Below are positions 42,219 through 50,993 of a stretch of DNA of 64,000 bases, in pieces (positions within the stretch are counted from its first letter, which is position 1; every line of letters starts with the position of its first letter). The stretch covers positions 62,001 through 126,000 of the forward strand of contig NZ_BAXZ01000001.1 of NCBI RefSeq assembly GCF_000684975.1, read 5' to 3'. Made by a program: the position numbers and the translations under genes. Under the pieces are notes generated by a model. The model was not told where the DNA came from. It made no database searches and saw only the letters and a list, made by a program, of their open reading frames with translations. This DNA is from Paraburkholderia acidipaludis NBRC 101816. Lineage in GTDB: Bacteria > Pseudomonadota > Gammaproteobacteria > Burkholderiales > Burkholderiaceae.

Positions 42219-42938
42219 TCATTCGATGCCGGCCACGCTCGACAGCGCGACCGTACTGCCGTTGGCGAGCTGGAGAGCCGCTGCGCCGCTCGCCTGCTGG
42301 AGCACGCCGGTCACCTGGCTCGCGACCAGCGCGGTGGCCGTGGCGGACTGGCCGTTGGTCGTGGCCGCGGCGCTGACCGTGTAGGTGCCGGCCGGCAGCG
42401 CGGCGCCCGAGGAGTCGGTCGGCGTCCAGGTGACCGGCACCGTGCCCGCCGACTGCGCGCCGAGGTCGACCGTGTTGACGACCTGGCCCGACGAATTGGT
42501 GATCGTGAGCTTCACGTCCGAAACCGCCGACGGCAGCGACACGCCGAGCTGCGCCGTCGCGTCGCCCGAACCCGAGCTCGCGGCCGTGACCGCGAAGCTG
42601 CTGCCCGAGGCGAGCACGGTCGAACCGACCAGCAGCGCGGCCTGAGCGTTCTGGCTCGCGGAGAGCTGCGTCGAGAGCGACGTGAGCGAGGTGTTGAGCT
42701 GGCTGATGCCCGACACCGTGTCGATCTGCGCGAGCTGCGAGGTCATCTGCGAGCTGTCCATCGGATCGGTCGGATCCTGGTTCTGCAGCTGGGTGACGAG
42801 CAGCTGCAGGAAGGTCTGCTGCAGATCGCTCGCGCTCGTGCCGCTGACGGAACTCGACGCGCTCGTGCCGTTCATCGTGTCGAGCAGCTGCTGCGACACG
42901 GTGGCGGAGCTGCCGCCGATGGTGGTGTTGGTGGTCAA
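42219..42938 (-). CDS. flgD: Hook-capping protein FlgD
   Basis: A 239-aa scaffold at the hook tip. The conserved N-terminal motif FLQLLVTQLQNQDPTDPMD lies near residues 43-61, followed by the FlgD Ig-like and Tudor-like domains. Similar in length to E. coli FlgD (231). It lies between flgC and flgE. Confidence 0.97.
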   Translation of the reverse strand: MTTNTTIGGSSATVSQQLLDTMNGTSASSSVSGTSASDLQQTFLQLLVTQLQNQDPTDPMDSSQMTSQLAQIDTVSGISQLNTSLTSLSTQLSASQNAQAALLVGSTVLASGSSFAVTAASSGSGDATAQLGVSLPSAVSDVKLTITNSSGQVVNTVDLGAQSAGTVPVTWTPTDSSGAALPAGTYTVSAAATTNGQSATATALVASQVTGVLQQASGAAALQLANGSTVALSSVAGIE

Positions 42939-43020
42939 CGCGTTCTCCTCGGATGCGTTTCGTCTTTCGTTGCGTGTGGTCTTGCGTAACGTTTGCCCGA
43001 TCGGCCAGCCCGAATCCTGC

Positions 43021-43446
43021 TCAGGTGCCGATCGTCAGGGTCTTGAGCATCAGCTGCTTGGCGGTGTTCAGCGTCTCGACGTTGGCCTGGTACGAGCGCG
43101 ACGCCGAAATCATGTTCACCATCTCCTGCACCGGATCGACGTTCGGCATCGTCACGTAGCCGTTGGCGTCCGCGGCCGGGTTGCTCGGGTCGTAGGTCTG
43201 CTTCATCGGCGTCGGGTCGTCGATCACGCCCGTCACCTTCACGCCGCCCACCTGCTGGCCCGAGGCCGTGCGCGCGCCGCCGAGCGGGTCGACCCCGAAC
43301 ACCACCTGCTTCGCCTTGTACGGCTGGCCGTCGGGGCCCGTGGTGGAATCGGCGTTGGCGAGATTGGACGCCGTCACGTTCAGGCGCTGCGACTCGGCCG
43401 TCATGGCGGAGCCGGCAACGCTGAAAATATTCATCAGGGATGGCAT
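43021..43446 (-). CDS. flgC: Proximal rod protein FlgC
   Basis: A 141-aa rod protein. Landmarks are FSVAGSAMTAESQRLNVTAS and the C-terminal MVNMISASRSYQANVETLNT. The length fits FlgC (134 in E. coli). It follows flgB by 73 bp. Confidence 0.97.
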   Translation of the reverse strand: MPSLMNIFSVAGSAMTAESQRLNVTASNLANADSTTGPDGQPYKAKQVVFGVDPLGGARTASGQQVGGVKVTGVIDDPTPMKQTYDPSNPAADANGYVTMPNVDPVQEMVNMISASRSYQANVETLNTAKQLMLKTLTIGT

Positions 43447-43519
43447 GGTTTCATTGACCTCACTGCGATGCGAACTCGTGTCCTGCGCTGTCGTTGTGCG
43501 TTGCCGCTGTGCTGGATGC

Positions 43520-44035
43520 TTAGCTCGAACCCGACGTGATCGCCGAGATCATCGTCTTGATCTGCCCCGAAAGCACCGTCATGCCCGTTTCGAAGTGCAG
43601 CGCGTTGTCGGCGAACTGCACGCGCTCGGTGTCGAGATCGACGGTGTTGCCGTCGAGCGCGGGCTGCACGGGATTGCGGTACATGAGCGGGCTCGAGTAC
43701 TGCGTGGTCGGGCCGCCCGTCGGGATCAGCTTTGCGTTGCCCATCATGTGGCCGGCTTCGGTGGCCGCCATCGTCATGCCGCTCGTCACGCCCGCCGGCT
43801 GCGCCATCGCGAGCGGCGCGGCGCCGCCGCTTTCCGGGGCCGCCATGCCGGCCGGGGCCGTCGCGCCCGCCTGCCTGAGGGCGCCCGCGAGCGACGCGGA
43901 AAAATCGACGTCGCGCGCGAGATATCCCGGCGTGTCGGCGTTCGCGATGTTCGCCGACAAGAGCGCCTGACGGGTGGCGCGCACATCGAGCGCTTCGCGG
44001 CCGAAGGCGAATTCGGCGTCGAGTTTGTCCAGCAT
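43520..44035 (-). CDS. flgB: Proximal rod protein FlgB
   Basis: A 171-aa rod protein, first gene of the flgB-flgJ operon. The N-terminus has RATRQALLSANIANADTPGY, and the C-terminus FETGMTVLSGQIKTMI is typical. A roughly 30-residue Ala/Met/Gly-rich insertion in the middle makes it longer than the enteric protein (138 aa). GGAGG lies 8 nt before the ATG. It is divergent from flgA across a shared FlhDC-like box. Confidence 0.96.
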   Translation of the reverse strand: MLDKLDAEFAFGREALDVRATRQALLSANIANADTPGYLARDVDFSASLAGALRQAGATAPAGMAAPESGGAAPLAMAQPAGVTSGMTMAATEAGHMMGNAKLIPTGGPTTQYSSPLMYRNPVQPALDGNTVDLDTERVQFADNALHFETGMTVLSGQIKTMISAITSGSS

Positions 44036-44145
44036 CGGGCGTCCTCCGTTGCACGAAATGAAAGGCGGTCAGCGCGCACACGGCATGCGCAGACCTTTTC
44101 GCATGGAGAGGAATGTTAGGTGCGGCTGGCAAGAACCAATCGGAC

Positions 44146-44173
44146 GAATAGCCGGTAAAGCGCCCCTCTATTC
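44146..44173. promoter_or_regulatory. Candidate FlhDC box between flgB and flgA
   Basis: GAATAG (44146-44151) and CTATTC (44168-44173) are a perfect 6-bp inverted repeat 16 bp apart. This is the half-site geometry of the enterobacterial FlhDC box. It lies 110 bp before flgB and 67 bp before flgA, so it could serve both. Confidence 0.75.
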
Positions 44174-44240
44174 AACGCAAGCGCGCGGGGAGCGCCGCCT
44201 AGAATGCGATGCGTGTCAATGCATGAGATGGAGAACGACG

Positions 44241-45620
44241 ATGCCGCAGACTGCCCCTTTCCGAGCGCCTCGCGCCGGCATGGACCGGCGCTCGCGCGGC
44301 CGTGCGTTTGCCCGTCTTGCACGGCTTCTCGCGCTGTGTTGCGGCCTTGCGGGCGCGGCGCTCGCGCACGCCCAGGCCGCGGACGGGCAGATCTATATTG
44401 CGGGCCCCGGTGATCGCGGCGGCGCCGATGCGGCCCGCATGAGCGCGATGCTCGCGGCGCCCGGCAGCGGCGCGGCGGCGACGAACACCGGCGGCAATCC
44501 AGCTGCACACCCGACCGCCTACCCGGCGTACCCGCAAACGAGCCCCGCGGCCCTCGCGCGCCCAGCGACGCCATCGGGCGCGAGCGACGAAGCGCAGAAC
44601 GGCATGATCACGATTCCCGGTCCGGGCGAACGAGCCGGCGCGGGGGCAAGTGCCGCGGACGCGCCGCAGGTCGTCACGATTCCCGCGCCCGGCACCGCCC
44701 TGCCCACCTCGGCCCCGGCCGCCGGCGCACGCTACGGCGCGAACGCGCTGCCCCGTGTGAACGTGGGCGCGGCGGCAACGCGCGTGGCGCCGGTTGTCGT
44801 CGAAGCGTCCGGCACGAGCGCACCCGCCGCGAGCCATGCCGCCTACGAAGCCGCCAACGCGCGCGCCGCCGCCGTGCAGCGCTACGCCGCCGCAGTCGCG
44901 GGCGCCAACGCTGGCACAAACGCCGCCGCGTCCAGCCCGCGCGCCGCACCGCTTCCCCAGAGCGTCGCCTCGGCGCCCGCCCAGCCGGTCCCGGCGGGAC
45001 AGGAGGACGGCGAGACGATCCGCAAGACCGCGCTCGCCTTCCTCCAGCAGCAGTCGGTCGGTCTGCCCGGCAAGGTCGCAGTGACCGTCTCGCCCGTCTT
45101 CCCGCGCGGCCTCGCCGCGTGCGACTCGCTCGAACCGTTCATGCCGCCCGGCGCGCGCAGTTGGGGCCAAACGACCGTGGGCATACGCTGCGTCGGCGCG
45201 AAGCCGTGGACGCTCTACGTCTCCGCGCGGGTTACCGTGGACGTCACTTATTACGTGTCCGGGCGCCAGATCGAGCCCGGCGAGACGCTCTCCGTCGCCG
45301 ATCTCGTGCCGCGCGAGGCCGACCTCGCGAGCCTGCCGCGCACCGTCGTCACCGATCCGTCGCAGGCCGCCGGCGCCCTCGCGCTGCTGCGCATCTCGGC
45401 GGGCCTGCCGCTGCGCACCGACATGCTGCGCAGCGCCTCCTCGGTGATGATCGGCCAGACGGTCAAGGTCATCGCCGTCGGCACCAATTTCACCATCTCG
45501 TCCGAAGGCAGCGTGCTCAACAACGCCGCGCCCGGCCAGCTGGTCCGCGTGCGCACGCCCCAGGGCCAGATCATTACGGGCGTCGTGAAGGACGCCAACA
45601 CCGTGCAGATACAGATATGA
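44241..45620 (+). CDS. flgA: P-ring assembly chaperone FlgA
   Basis: A 459-aa periplasmic protein; the last roughly 220 residues are the FlgA/SAF domain (SGRQIEPGETLSVADLVPRE ... IGQTVKVIAVGTNFTISSEG). A signal peptide ends near AALAHAQA at residue 46. The region between them is an extra roughly 190-residue Ala/Pro-rich stretch with three copies of an I-x-I-(P/A)-x-PG motif (about residues 51, 123 and 144). E. coli FlgA has 219 aa, so the extension doubles it. GGAG lies 7 nt before the ATG at 44241; a later Met is possible. Confidence 0.9.
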   Translation: MPQTAPFRAPRAGMDRRSRGRAFARLARLLALCCGLAGAALAHAQAADGQIYIAGPGDRGGADAARMSAMLAAPGSGAAATNTGGNPAAHPTAYPAYPQTSPAALARPATPSGASDEAQNGMITIPGPGERAGAGASAADAPQVVTIPAPGTALPTSAPAAGARYGANALPRVNVGAAATRVAPVVVEASGTSAPAASHAAYEAANARAAAVQRYAAAVAGANAGTNAAASSPRAAPLPQSVASAPAQPVPAGQEDGETIRKTALAFLQQQSVGLPGKVAVTVSPVFPRGLAACDSLEPFMPPGARSWGQTTVGIRCVGAKPWTLYVSARVTVDVTYYVSGRQIEPGETLSVADLVPREADLASLPRTVVTDPSQAAGALALLRISAGLPLRTDMLRSASSVMIGQTVKVIAVGTNFTISSEGSVLNNAAPGQLVRVRTPQGQIITGVVKDANTVQIQI

Positions 45621-45663
45621 GCGCCAGCACACGTAACAGCATGTAACGGCAGGAGTTTCGCGC

Positions 45664-45691
45664 TAAAGTTCGGGCCGCGGTTTGCCGATAT
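45664..45691 (+). promoter_or_regulatory. Sigma-28 (FliA) promoter of flgM
   Basis: TAAAGTTC (45664-45671), a 12-bp spacer, and GCCGATAT (45684-45691). Seven of eight consensus bases are kept in each box. It lies 30 bp before the flgM GTG start and would add FliA-driven flgMN transcription to read-through from flgA. Confidence 0.85.
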
Positions 45692-45720
45692 CACGATCAA
45701 ATCGATCAGGAAGGCCCATC

Positions 45721-46074
45721 GTGAAAATCGACTCCACCACCAGCAATGGCACGCTCCCGCTGCAAGACGGCGCGGCGCGCACGCAGCAAAGCGACGCCGC
45801 CGGCACGACGAACACCAGCGCCAGCGGCACATCGGGCGCACCGGCGCAGGCTTCGTCAAGCAGCGCCGGCGAGGATGCGAACGTGAGCCTGTCCGGCCTG
45901 TCGTCGTCGCTGCGTTCGCTCGCCGCGAGCGGCTCCGCCGACATCGACACGGCTCAGGTCGAGTCGATCAAGAGCGCGATCCGCAACGGCACGCTGCAGA
46001 TCGACACCGGCAAGATCGCGGACGGCGTGCTGCAAACCGCGCGCGACCTGCTCACGCCGGCCTCGGGAAATTAA
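45721..46074 (+). CDS. flgM: Anti-sigma-28 factor FlgM
   Basis: A 117-aa protein that binds FliA until the hook is complete and it is exported. The C-terminal FlgM domain is recognisable: DIDTAQVESIKSAIRNGTLQ, then DTGKIADGVLQTARDLL. The N-terminal half is disordered and Ser/Thr/Ala-rich. The start is GTG at 45721 (VKIDSTTSNG), with AGGAAGG 6 nt upstream. A sigma-28-type promoter precedes it; flgN follows by 33 bp. Confidence 0.93.
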   Translation: MKIDSTTSNGTLPLQDGAARTQQSDAAGTTNTSASGTSGAPAQASSSSAGEDANVSLSGLSSSLRSLAASGSADIDTAQVESIKSAIRNGTLQIDTGKIADGVLQTARDLLTPASGN

Positions 46075-46107
46075 GACCCGTACCCTTACCGTTTTTTTCA
46101 GCGCAAG

Positions 46108-46554
46108 ATGAAAGACGCCCTGTTAGCCACGTTGATCGACGAACACGCCACGGTGGAGGCCTTCGCCTCGCTGCTCGCTGTCGAGCAGAAGGCGCTCACG
46201 ACCTTGGGCGGCATAGGCTCGCTGCCGCAGATCGTCGAGCAGAAAACGACGCTCACGCAGCGCCTCGCGGGTCTGGAGAAGGTGCGCGACGCGGAACTCG
46301 CGGGCCTCGGCCTGCCGGCCGGCCCCAAGGGACTCGAACTGGCGAGCAAGAGCGACGAACGCATAGCGGGCCAGTGGGCGCTACTCAAGGGCTCGACCGA
46401 GCGCGCGCGCCGCAGCAACCTCACGATCGGCATGATGATCCGCACGCGCATGGAACATAACCGCCGCGCGCTGGCGATCCTGCGCGGCGACACGGGCAAT
46501 TCCACGCCGCTGCTGTATGGCCCGGACGGGCGCTTGCCGGCGTTTGGACTCTGA
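46108..46554 (+). CDS. flgN: Flagellar export chaperone FlgN
   Basis: A 148-aa helical chaperone for FlgK and FlgL. The pattern LLATLIDEHATVEAFASLLA, then QKALTTL, fits FlgN, as does the length (138 in E. coli) and the position after flgM. A strong bidirectional terminator follows. Confidence 0.9.
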   Translation: MKDALLATLIDEHATVEAFASLLAVEQKALTTLGGIGSLPQIVEQKTTLTQRLAGLEKVRDAELAGLGLPAGPKGLELASKSDERIAGQWALLKGSTERARRSNLTIGMMIRTRMEHNRRALAILRGDTGNSTPLLYGPDGRLPAFGL

Positions 46555-46572
46555 CGGCGGGTTACGCTGAAC

Positions 46573-46608
46573 CAAAAAAGCCGAAGCGTTTTGCGCTTCG
46601 GCTTTTTT
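46573..46608. terminator. Bidirectional intrinsic terminator between flgN and fliA
   Basis: AGCCGAAGCG (46579-46588) and CGCTTCGGCT (46594-46603) enclose a 5-nt loop, with an A-run on the left and a T-run on the right. It can end both the plus-strand flgAMN and the minus-strand flh-fliA transcripts. Confidence 0.95.
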
Positions 46609-46659
46609 GTTGCTGCGCGGCTCGGGGCCCGAAACGAGCACCCCCTCCCGGTTCCCCGT

Positions 46660-47391
46660 CTAGTTCTCCGTCCCCGCCCACGCCATTTCGCGCAGCCGCG
46701 TGCGCAACCGCGCCACGGCCTGGCTGTGCAGCTGGCACACGCGCGACTCGCTCACTTCCATCACCGCGCCAATCTCGCGCAGATTCATGCCGCGCTCGTA
46801 GTAGAGCGACATCAGCAGCTTTTCGCGCTCGGGCAGCCGGTCAATCGCCTCGATCAGCGCGCCGCGCAGGCTGTCGTCCAGCAGCGCCGAGAGCGGATCC
46901 GAATGATCGACGCAGTAGCGGTCGAGGAACGGCTCGTCCTCGGCGGAGCGATCGAAGTCCTCGTAGTAGATGAGCTGGCTGCCGTGCAGGTCCTGCAGCA
47001 TCGACTGGTATTCGTCGAGCGGCATGCTCAGGTGATCGGCGACTTCGGTTTCGCTCGCCGCGCGCCCGAGGCGCTGCTCGACCTGATGGACCGCCGACTC
47101 CACCTCGCGCGACGTGCGCCTGAGGCTGCGCGGCAACCAGTCGTTGCTGCGCAGCTCGTCGAGCATCGCGCCGCGAATGCGCTGGCTCGCATAGGTCTCG
47201 AACTGGGCGCCCTGATCTTCCTTGTAGCGGTTGGCGGCGTCGAGGAGGCCGATCATGCCGGCCTGGATCAGATCGTCGAGGTCAACGCTCGCGGGCATCT
47301 TGGCGACGAGCTGCAGCCCGAGCCGCCGCACGAGCGGCGCGTACTTCGCGAGCACGTCGGCCTGCGAGATTTTTCCTTGAGCGTTGTACAT
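46660..47391 (-). CDS. fliA: Flagellar sigma factor FliA (sigma-28)
   Basis: A 243-aa sigma factor for class III flagellar promoters. Region 2 (DLDDLIQAGMIGLLDAANRY; FETYASQRIRGAMLDELRSN) and region 4 (LPEREKLLMSLYYERGMNLR; VSESRVCQLHSQAVARLR) are complete. I start it at the ATG 47389-47391 (MYNAQGKIS), which has AGGAG 7 nt upstream; an in-frame ATG 18 bases earlier overlaps that site. It follows flhG by 45 bp. Its predicted targets in the window are fliS, flgK, ycgR and flgM. Confidence 0.96.
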   Translation of the reverse strand: MYNAQGKISQADVLAKYAPLVRRLGLQLVAKMPASVDLDDLIQAGMIGLLDAANRYKEDQGAQFETYASQRIRGAMLDELRSNDWLPRSLRRTSREVESAVHQVEQRLGRAASETEVADHLSMPLDEYQSMLQDLHGSQLIYYEDFDRSAEDEPFLDRYCVDHSDPLSALLDDSLRGALIEAIDRLPEREKLLMSLYYERGMNLREIGAVMEVSESRVCQLHSQAVARLRTRLREMAWAGTEN

Positions 47392-47436
47392 CGTGCTCTC
47401 CTGCATCATGTCCTCTGCAACGTTCCCCGGCGCCGC

Positions 47437-48390
47437 TCACGCGGGCTGCGTCGAAGGCCGCTGGGCGGGCGGATCGGCCCGCCAGCCCGCATGGGCCGGC
47501 TCGGGCCCGGATGGAACGCCGGTAACGGTTGAAACGAATGCGTCCGCGGCGGCGGCCGCCGCGGCACCCGGAAGGCGCGAGGCGCCCGGCAAGCGCGACG
47601 ACACCGCCGGCCGCATGGGCCAGTGCGGCAAGGCATCGGCGAGATGGCGAAAGTCGCGGGCAGCCGCCGTCGACGGAAAGGCGTCGACGATGGAGCGCGA
47701 AAGCTGCACCGCGCGCGCCATATGCGGGTCGGCGGCCACGCAGCCCGCGCTTTCCAGCGCGACGCTCAGGTAGCGGCTCGCCACGCCCGCCAGGTTGTCG
47801 AGGGCGGACTGCGCTTCGTCCACGCTCGCCACCTGGTTGGCCAGCACGCGGAACTGCCCGATCGCGTGCGCGAAATGCAGCCGCTTCACGCAGGCGTAGG
47901 TGTCGGTGATCGACTGCGCGCAAACGCGCATCACGATCAGCACGTCGTGCGCGTGCAAGGCGAGCGGTGACAGGGCGCCTTCGGCGTCGAGCTGGGCATC
48001 GATCAGCACGACGTCGGCGGGCCCCGACAGCACATTCTGGAGTTGCGCGCCGGTGTAGCCCGCGCGGTTGTCGCGCGAGGCGGCCAGCACGCCGAAGCCG
48101 AACGGATGCCGCCCCACGGCGTCGGCCAGCGTCATCTCGCCGCTCATCACGGCCGCGAAATTGCCCGCGCCGCGCACGCCGCCGAGCATCGTGCACACCG
48201 AGCGCGGCCCGAGGCACTCGTCGATCACGAGCACGTCCTTGCCCTGCTCCGTGAGCGCGGCGGCGAGATTGACCACCGTGGTGGTGCGCCCCGGCTCTCC
48301 CGGGCCGCCCGTGACGGCGACCACGCGCGAACCGACGCGCGCCAGCAGCCGCCGCAGCCCTTCGGCCTGATCGATCACGAACTTATCCAA
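47437..48390 (-). CDS. flhG: MinD-like flagellar number regulator FlhG (FleN)
   Basis: A 317-aa MinD/ParA-like protein partnering FlhF. The start is TTG at 48388-48390, giving (M)DKFVIDQAEGLRRLLARVG, with GAGG 6 nt upstream; it overlaps the flhF end by 8 bp. The P-loop is unusual: TGGPGEPGRTTT replaces KGGVGKTT. Both Walker lysines are missing (Thr and Arg instead) and the loop is longer. The rest keeps the fold (DVLVIDECLG, DVVLIDAQL). The last about 60 residues are Ala/Pro-rich. ATP binding is doubtful. Confidence 0.9.
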   Translation of the reverse strand: MDKFVIDQAEGLRRLLARVGSRVVAVTGGPGEPGRTTTVVNLAAALTEQGKDVLVIDECLGPRSVCTMLGGVRGAGNFAAVMSGEMTLADAVGRHPFGFGVLAASRDNRAGYTGAQLQNVLSGPADVVLIDAQLDAEGALSPLALHAHDVLIVMRVCAQSITDTYACVKRLHFAHAIGQFRVLANQVASVDEAQSALDNLAGVASRYLSVALESAGCVAADPHMARAVQLSRSIVDAFPSTAAARDFRHLADALPHWPMRPAVSSRLPGASRLPGAAAAAAADAFVSTVTGVPSGPEPAHAGWRADPPAQRPSTQPA

Positions 48391-50365
48391 ACTGAACCTC
48401 GTGGGCCTGCGAACCCGTGCGCAGCGAGAGCGCGGAAAGCAGCGCGGGGATGTCGTCCTCATGCGGCACGAACGGCGAGTGCTCGCGCGGCACGCAGAAC
48501 GCGCTGCGAATCAGGAAGCGGCGCGTGGCCACGTACAGGTTCTCGGGCACCTTCTGGCCCGTCGAGACGTAGTGCACCGGCAGCTTGTAGCGCAGCACCG
48601 TGTCGAGCGCGCTGCCCAGATTGGTCGCCTCGTCGAGCTTGGTGAGAATGCAGCCCGTGAGCGGCGCCTTGTCGGGCGAGCTCTGGTAGGCCTGCACGAC
48701 TTCGTTGAGCGTGTCGCCGTGGCTCGTCGCCGAAAGCAGCAGGAGGCGCTGCACGGGACGGCCCGCGCCGCACAGCATGGCGATCTGGTCGGCCACGGCG
48801 CGGTCGCGCTGGCTCATGCCGATGGTGTCGATCAGCACGATGTGCTTGTTCTTCAGTTCGGTGAGCGCGAGCTGCAGGTCCGCGCCGTCGCGCACCGCGT
48901 GCACCGAAACGCCGAGGATCTTGCCGAAGATGCGCAGCTGCTCGTGGCCGCCGATCCGGTAGCTGTCGGTGGTGAGGAGCGCCACGCGGCTCGCGCCGAA
49001 GCGCATCACGCAGCGCGCCGCGAGCTTGGCCGTAGTGGTGGTCTTGCCCACGCCCGTCGGCCCCATCAGCGCGAACACGCCGCCGCGCTCCATCAGCGCG
49101 TCTTCGTTTTCCAGCACCGGCAGATTCGATTCGAGCACCGACTGGATCCACTCCATGCCGGCCTCTTCCGTTTCGACGGCGGGCAGGCGGTCGATCATCA
49201 TCTTCACGAGCTGGGCGGAGAAGCCGGCCGCGAAGAGCTGCTTCGTGAGCAAGCCCTGAAGCGGGCTGCGGCGCTGGCGCTCGCCCCACAGGAGGCCCGC
49301 GAACTGCTCTTCCATCATGCCGCGCATCGAAGCGAGCTCGTGCATCACGGTCTCGTTGACCACCTGCTCGATGCGCGAGCGGATCGCTTCGTTCACGCCT
49401 TGCGCGGCGCCGGCGGCCGCTCCGGCGGGCGCCGGGCCCACGGCCTCGGGACCGTGGCCAAGACGCGCGGCGGCGCGGCGTGCCGCGACTTCGGCGGCTT
49501 CGCGCGCCCACTCGGGCGTGCTGGTGTCCACGCCGGGCGGCCGCACCGGGTCGGCGGGCATGCCGAGGCCTTTCGCCATCGCGTCGGCCGGCGAGATGCC
49601 GGCGGCGCGCACGCCTTCCTGCTGGTTCGCAATGCGGCGGGCGTGGTCGATCAGCCAGGGATTCGATTCGGCCATCGTGCGCGGCCCGCGCGCCGCGACG
49701 GGCGAATCGGGAAGAATCGCATGCGCGGCGGCCTGCTCCAGCATCGAAGCGGCGTCGCGCGCGGCGAGCGGCCGTTGCGCGGCGCGGGCGGCGCCCGCAG
49801 CGATCGACGCAGGCGCCTGGCCGGCGGCGTTCGCCGCAACGTTTGCGCGGCTGCCCGGCAACGTTTCGCCCAGTGCGCCCGGCATCCCCGTGGAGCCGGT
49901 CTGCGCGGGCGTGCCGTACACGTCGGGCTTCTGCACGCCCTTCAGCGCGACCGAGACGTCGGCGTCGTCGGCGTCATCGTCGCTGTCGTCGCCACTGTTG
50001 TAGCCGGCATAGCCCGACAGGCCGGCCGAGGCGGCTGCGGCGCCCGGCGTCGCTCCCACCTCGGGGCTCGCGCCGAAGACCGACGAGAACACGTCCGGCA
50101 CGCCGCCGGCGTAAGGATTCGCGGCGCCCTGGCTGGCCGCCGGGCGCCCGAACTTCGAGGCGGCGGCCGGTTGCGCGGCGACGGCGGCTGCCGCGGCATC
50201 GGCGGGTGCGATCGCCGCGAGATCGCTGTCCGCGAGCGCGACGATTTCGACGGTGCCGTCGTCGAGCGTGCGGTTCGACAGCACCACGGCGTCGGCACCC
50301 AGCGCTTCGCGCACGAGGCGCAACGCGTCGCGGCTGGTACCGCCGATGAATTTGCGAATGTTCAA
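48383..50365 (-). CDS. flhF: SRP-family GTPase FlhF
   Basis: A 660-aa signal-recognition-particle-type GTPase of flagellar placement and number. The N-terminus (M)NIRKFIGGTSRDALRLVREA is the B domain. A long Ala/Gly/Pro-rich linker follows. The NG domain has G1 GPTGVGKTTTTAKLAAR at about residue 434, DTIGMSQRDRAVADQ, and G4 TKLDEATNLGSALD. The start is TTG at 50363-50365, fixed by homology, with a G-rich site upstream. It is coupled to flhG. The linker makes it longer than Pseudomonas FlhF (429 aa). Confidence 0.94.
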   Translation of the reverse strand: MNIRKFIGGTSRDALRLVREALGADAVVLSNRTLDDGTVEIVALADSDLAAIAPADAAAAAVAAQPAAASKFGRPAASQGAANPYAGGVPDVFSSVFGASPEVGATPGAAAASAGLSGYAGYNSGDDSDDDADDADVSVALKGVQKPDVYGTPAQTGSTGMPGALGETLPGSRANVAANAAGQAPASIAAGAARAAQRPLAARDAASMLEQAAAHAILPDSPVAARGPRTMAESNPWLIDHARRIANQQEGVRAAGISPADAMAKGLGMPADPVRPPGVDTSTPEWAREAAEVAARRAAARLGHGPEAVGPAPAGAAAGAAQGVNEAIRSRIEQVVNETVMHELASMRGMMEEQFAGLLWGERQRRSPLQGLLTKQLFAAGFSAQLVKMMIDRLPAVETEEAGMEWIQSVLESNLPVLENEDALMERGGVFALMGPTGVGKTTTTAKLAARCVMRFGASRVALLTTDSYRIGGHEQLRIFGKILGVSVHAVRDGADLQLALTELKNKHIVLIDTIGMSQRDRAVADQIAMLCGAGRPVQRLLLLSATSHGDTLNEVVQAYQSSPDKAPLTGCILTKLDEATNLGSALDTVLRYKLPVHYVSTGQKVPENLYVATRRFLIRSAFCVPREHSPFVPHEDDIPALLSALSLRTGSQAHEVQFG

Positions 50366-50649
50366 GCTGGGCCCCCGGTAGAGGTGAGCGGCACGCTTGC
50401 CGCCTTCGTTTGCTGCTGGTCTCGTGCGTTGACGATCCTTGCGGGCCGCGCACGCCAACTTCGACGCCGCGCGCAGGACCTTTTCCGATGATGGAATTAT
50501 TTCCGGGGCGGCCTTGTGACGATCGATGGATCAAGCCGGAGAAATGCGGGTAATTCGTGGGATGGGTAACAGACGGGGGGAAGGGCTGGACGGGGCGCGT
50601 CAACCGGCGGGCAAGCTTGAAAGATTGACCGGCATCCTGTCGCCGCGAT

Positions 50650-50678
50650 TTTACAAGACCAATTAAATGACCTATTAT
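50650..50678 (+). promoter_or_regulatory. Sigma-70-type promoter of the toxin-antitoxin pair
   Basis: TTTACA (50650-50655), exactly 17 bp, then TATTAT (50673-50678). Imperfect direct repeats, GACCTATTATTA and GACCTTTATT (from 50669), overlap the -10 and could be the antitoxin operator. The stretch is much AT-richer than its surroundings. Confidence 0.78.
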
Positions 50679-50750
50679 TAGACCTTTATTCAGTTATGAA
50701 TTGAGCAGGGTTGATGGCGCGCAAGCCGGCTCCCCGCGAGGATCAGCACA

Positions 50751-50993
50751 ATGGAAAACATTCTTGCCCGAGCATCCATCGGCATCAGCGAACTGAAGAC
50801 CAACCCTACGGCGGCGATCGAAAAGGCGCGTGGTCCTGTCGCGGTGCTCAATCGAAACAAGCCCGTCGCGTACCTGATTCCGGCCGCCGCCTGGGAAGCG
50901 ATCTGCGAGCGCCTGGAAGACCTCGAACTGGCGAAGATCGTCAAGGAACGCGCCGGCGAAAAAGCCGTGAGCGTCAAGCTTGAGGACCTATGA
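50751..50993 (+). CDS. Antitoxin of the Phd/YefM-RelB type
   Basis: An 80-aa antitoxin. The N-terminal Phd/YefM DNA-binding fold reads SIGISELKTNPTAAIEKARG, then VAVLNRNKPVAYLIPAAAWE. The C-terminal helical part would wrap the toxin. The upstream promoter and direct repeats fit autoregulation. It overlaps the toxin gene by 14 bp. It sits opposite to, and between, flhA and flhF. Confidence 0.88.
   Translation: MENILARASIGISELKTNPTAAIEKARGPVAVLNRNKPVAYLIPAAAWEAICERLEDLELAKIVKERAGEKAVSVKLEDL

Noticed and set aside
50711..50983. Alternative 90-codon frame overlapping the antitoxin.
   Set aside because: Different frame without family features; the Phd/YefM frame has the family pattern and couples to the toxin.
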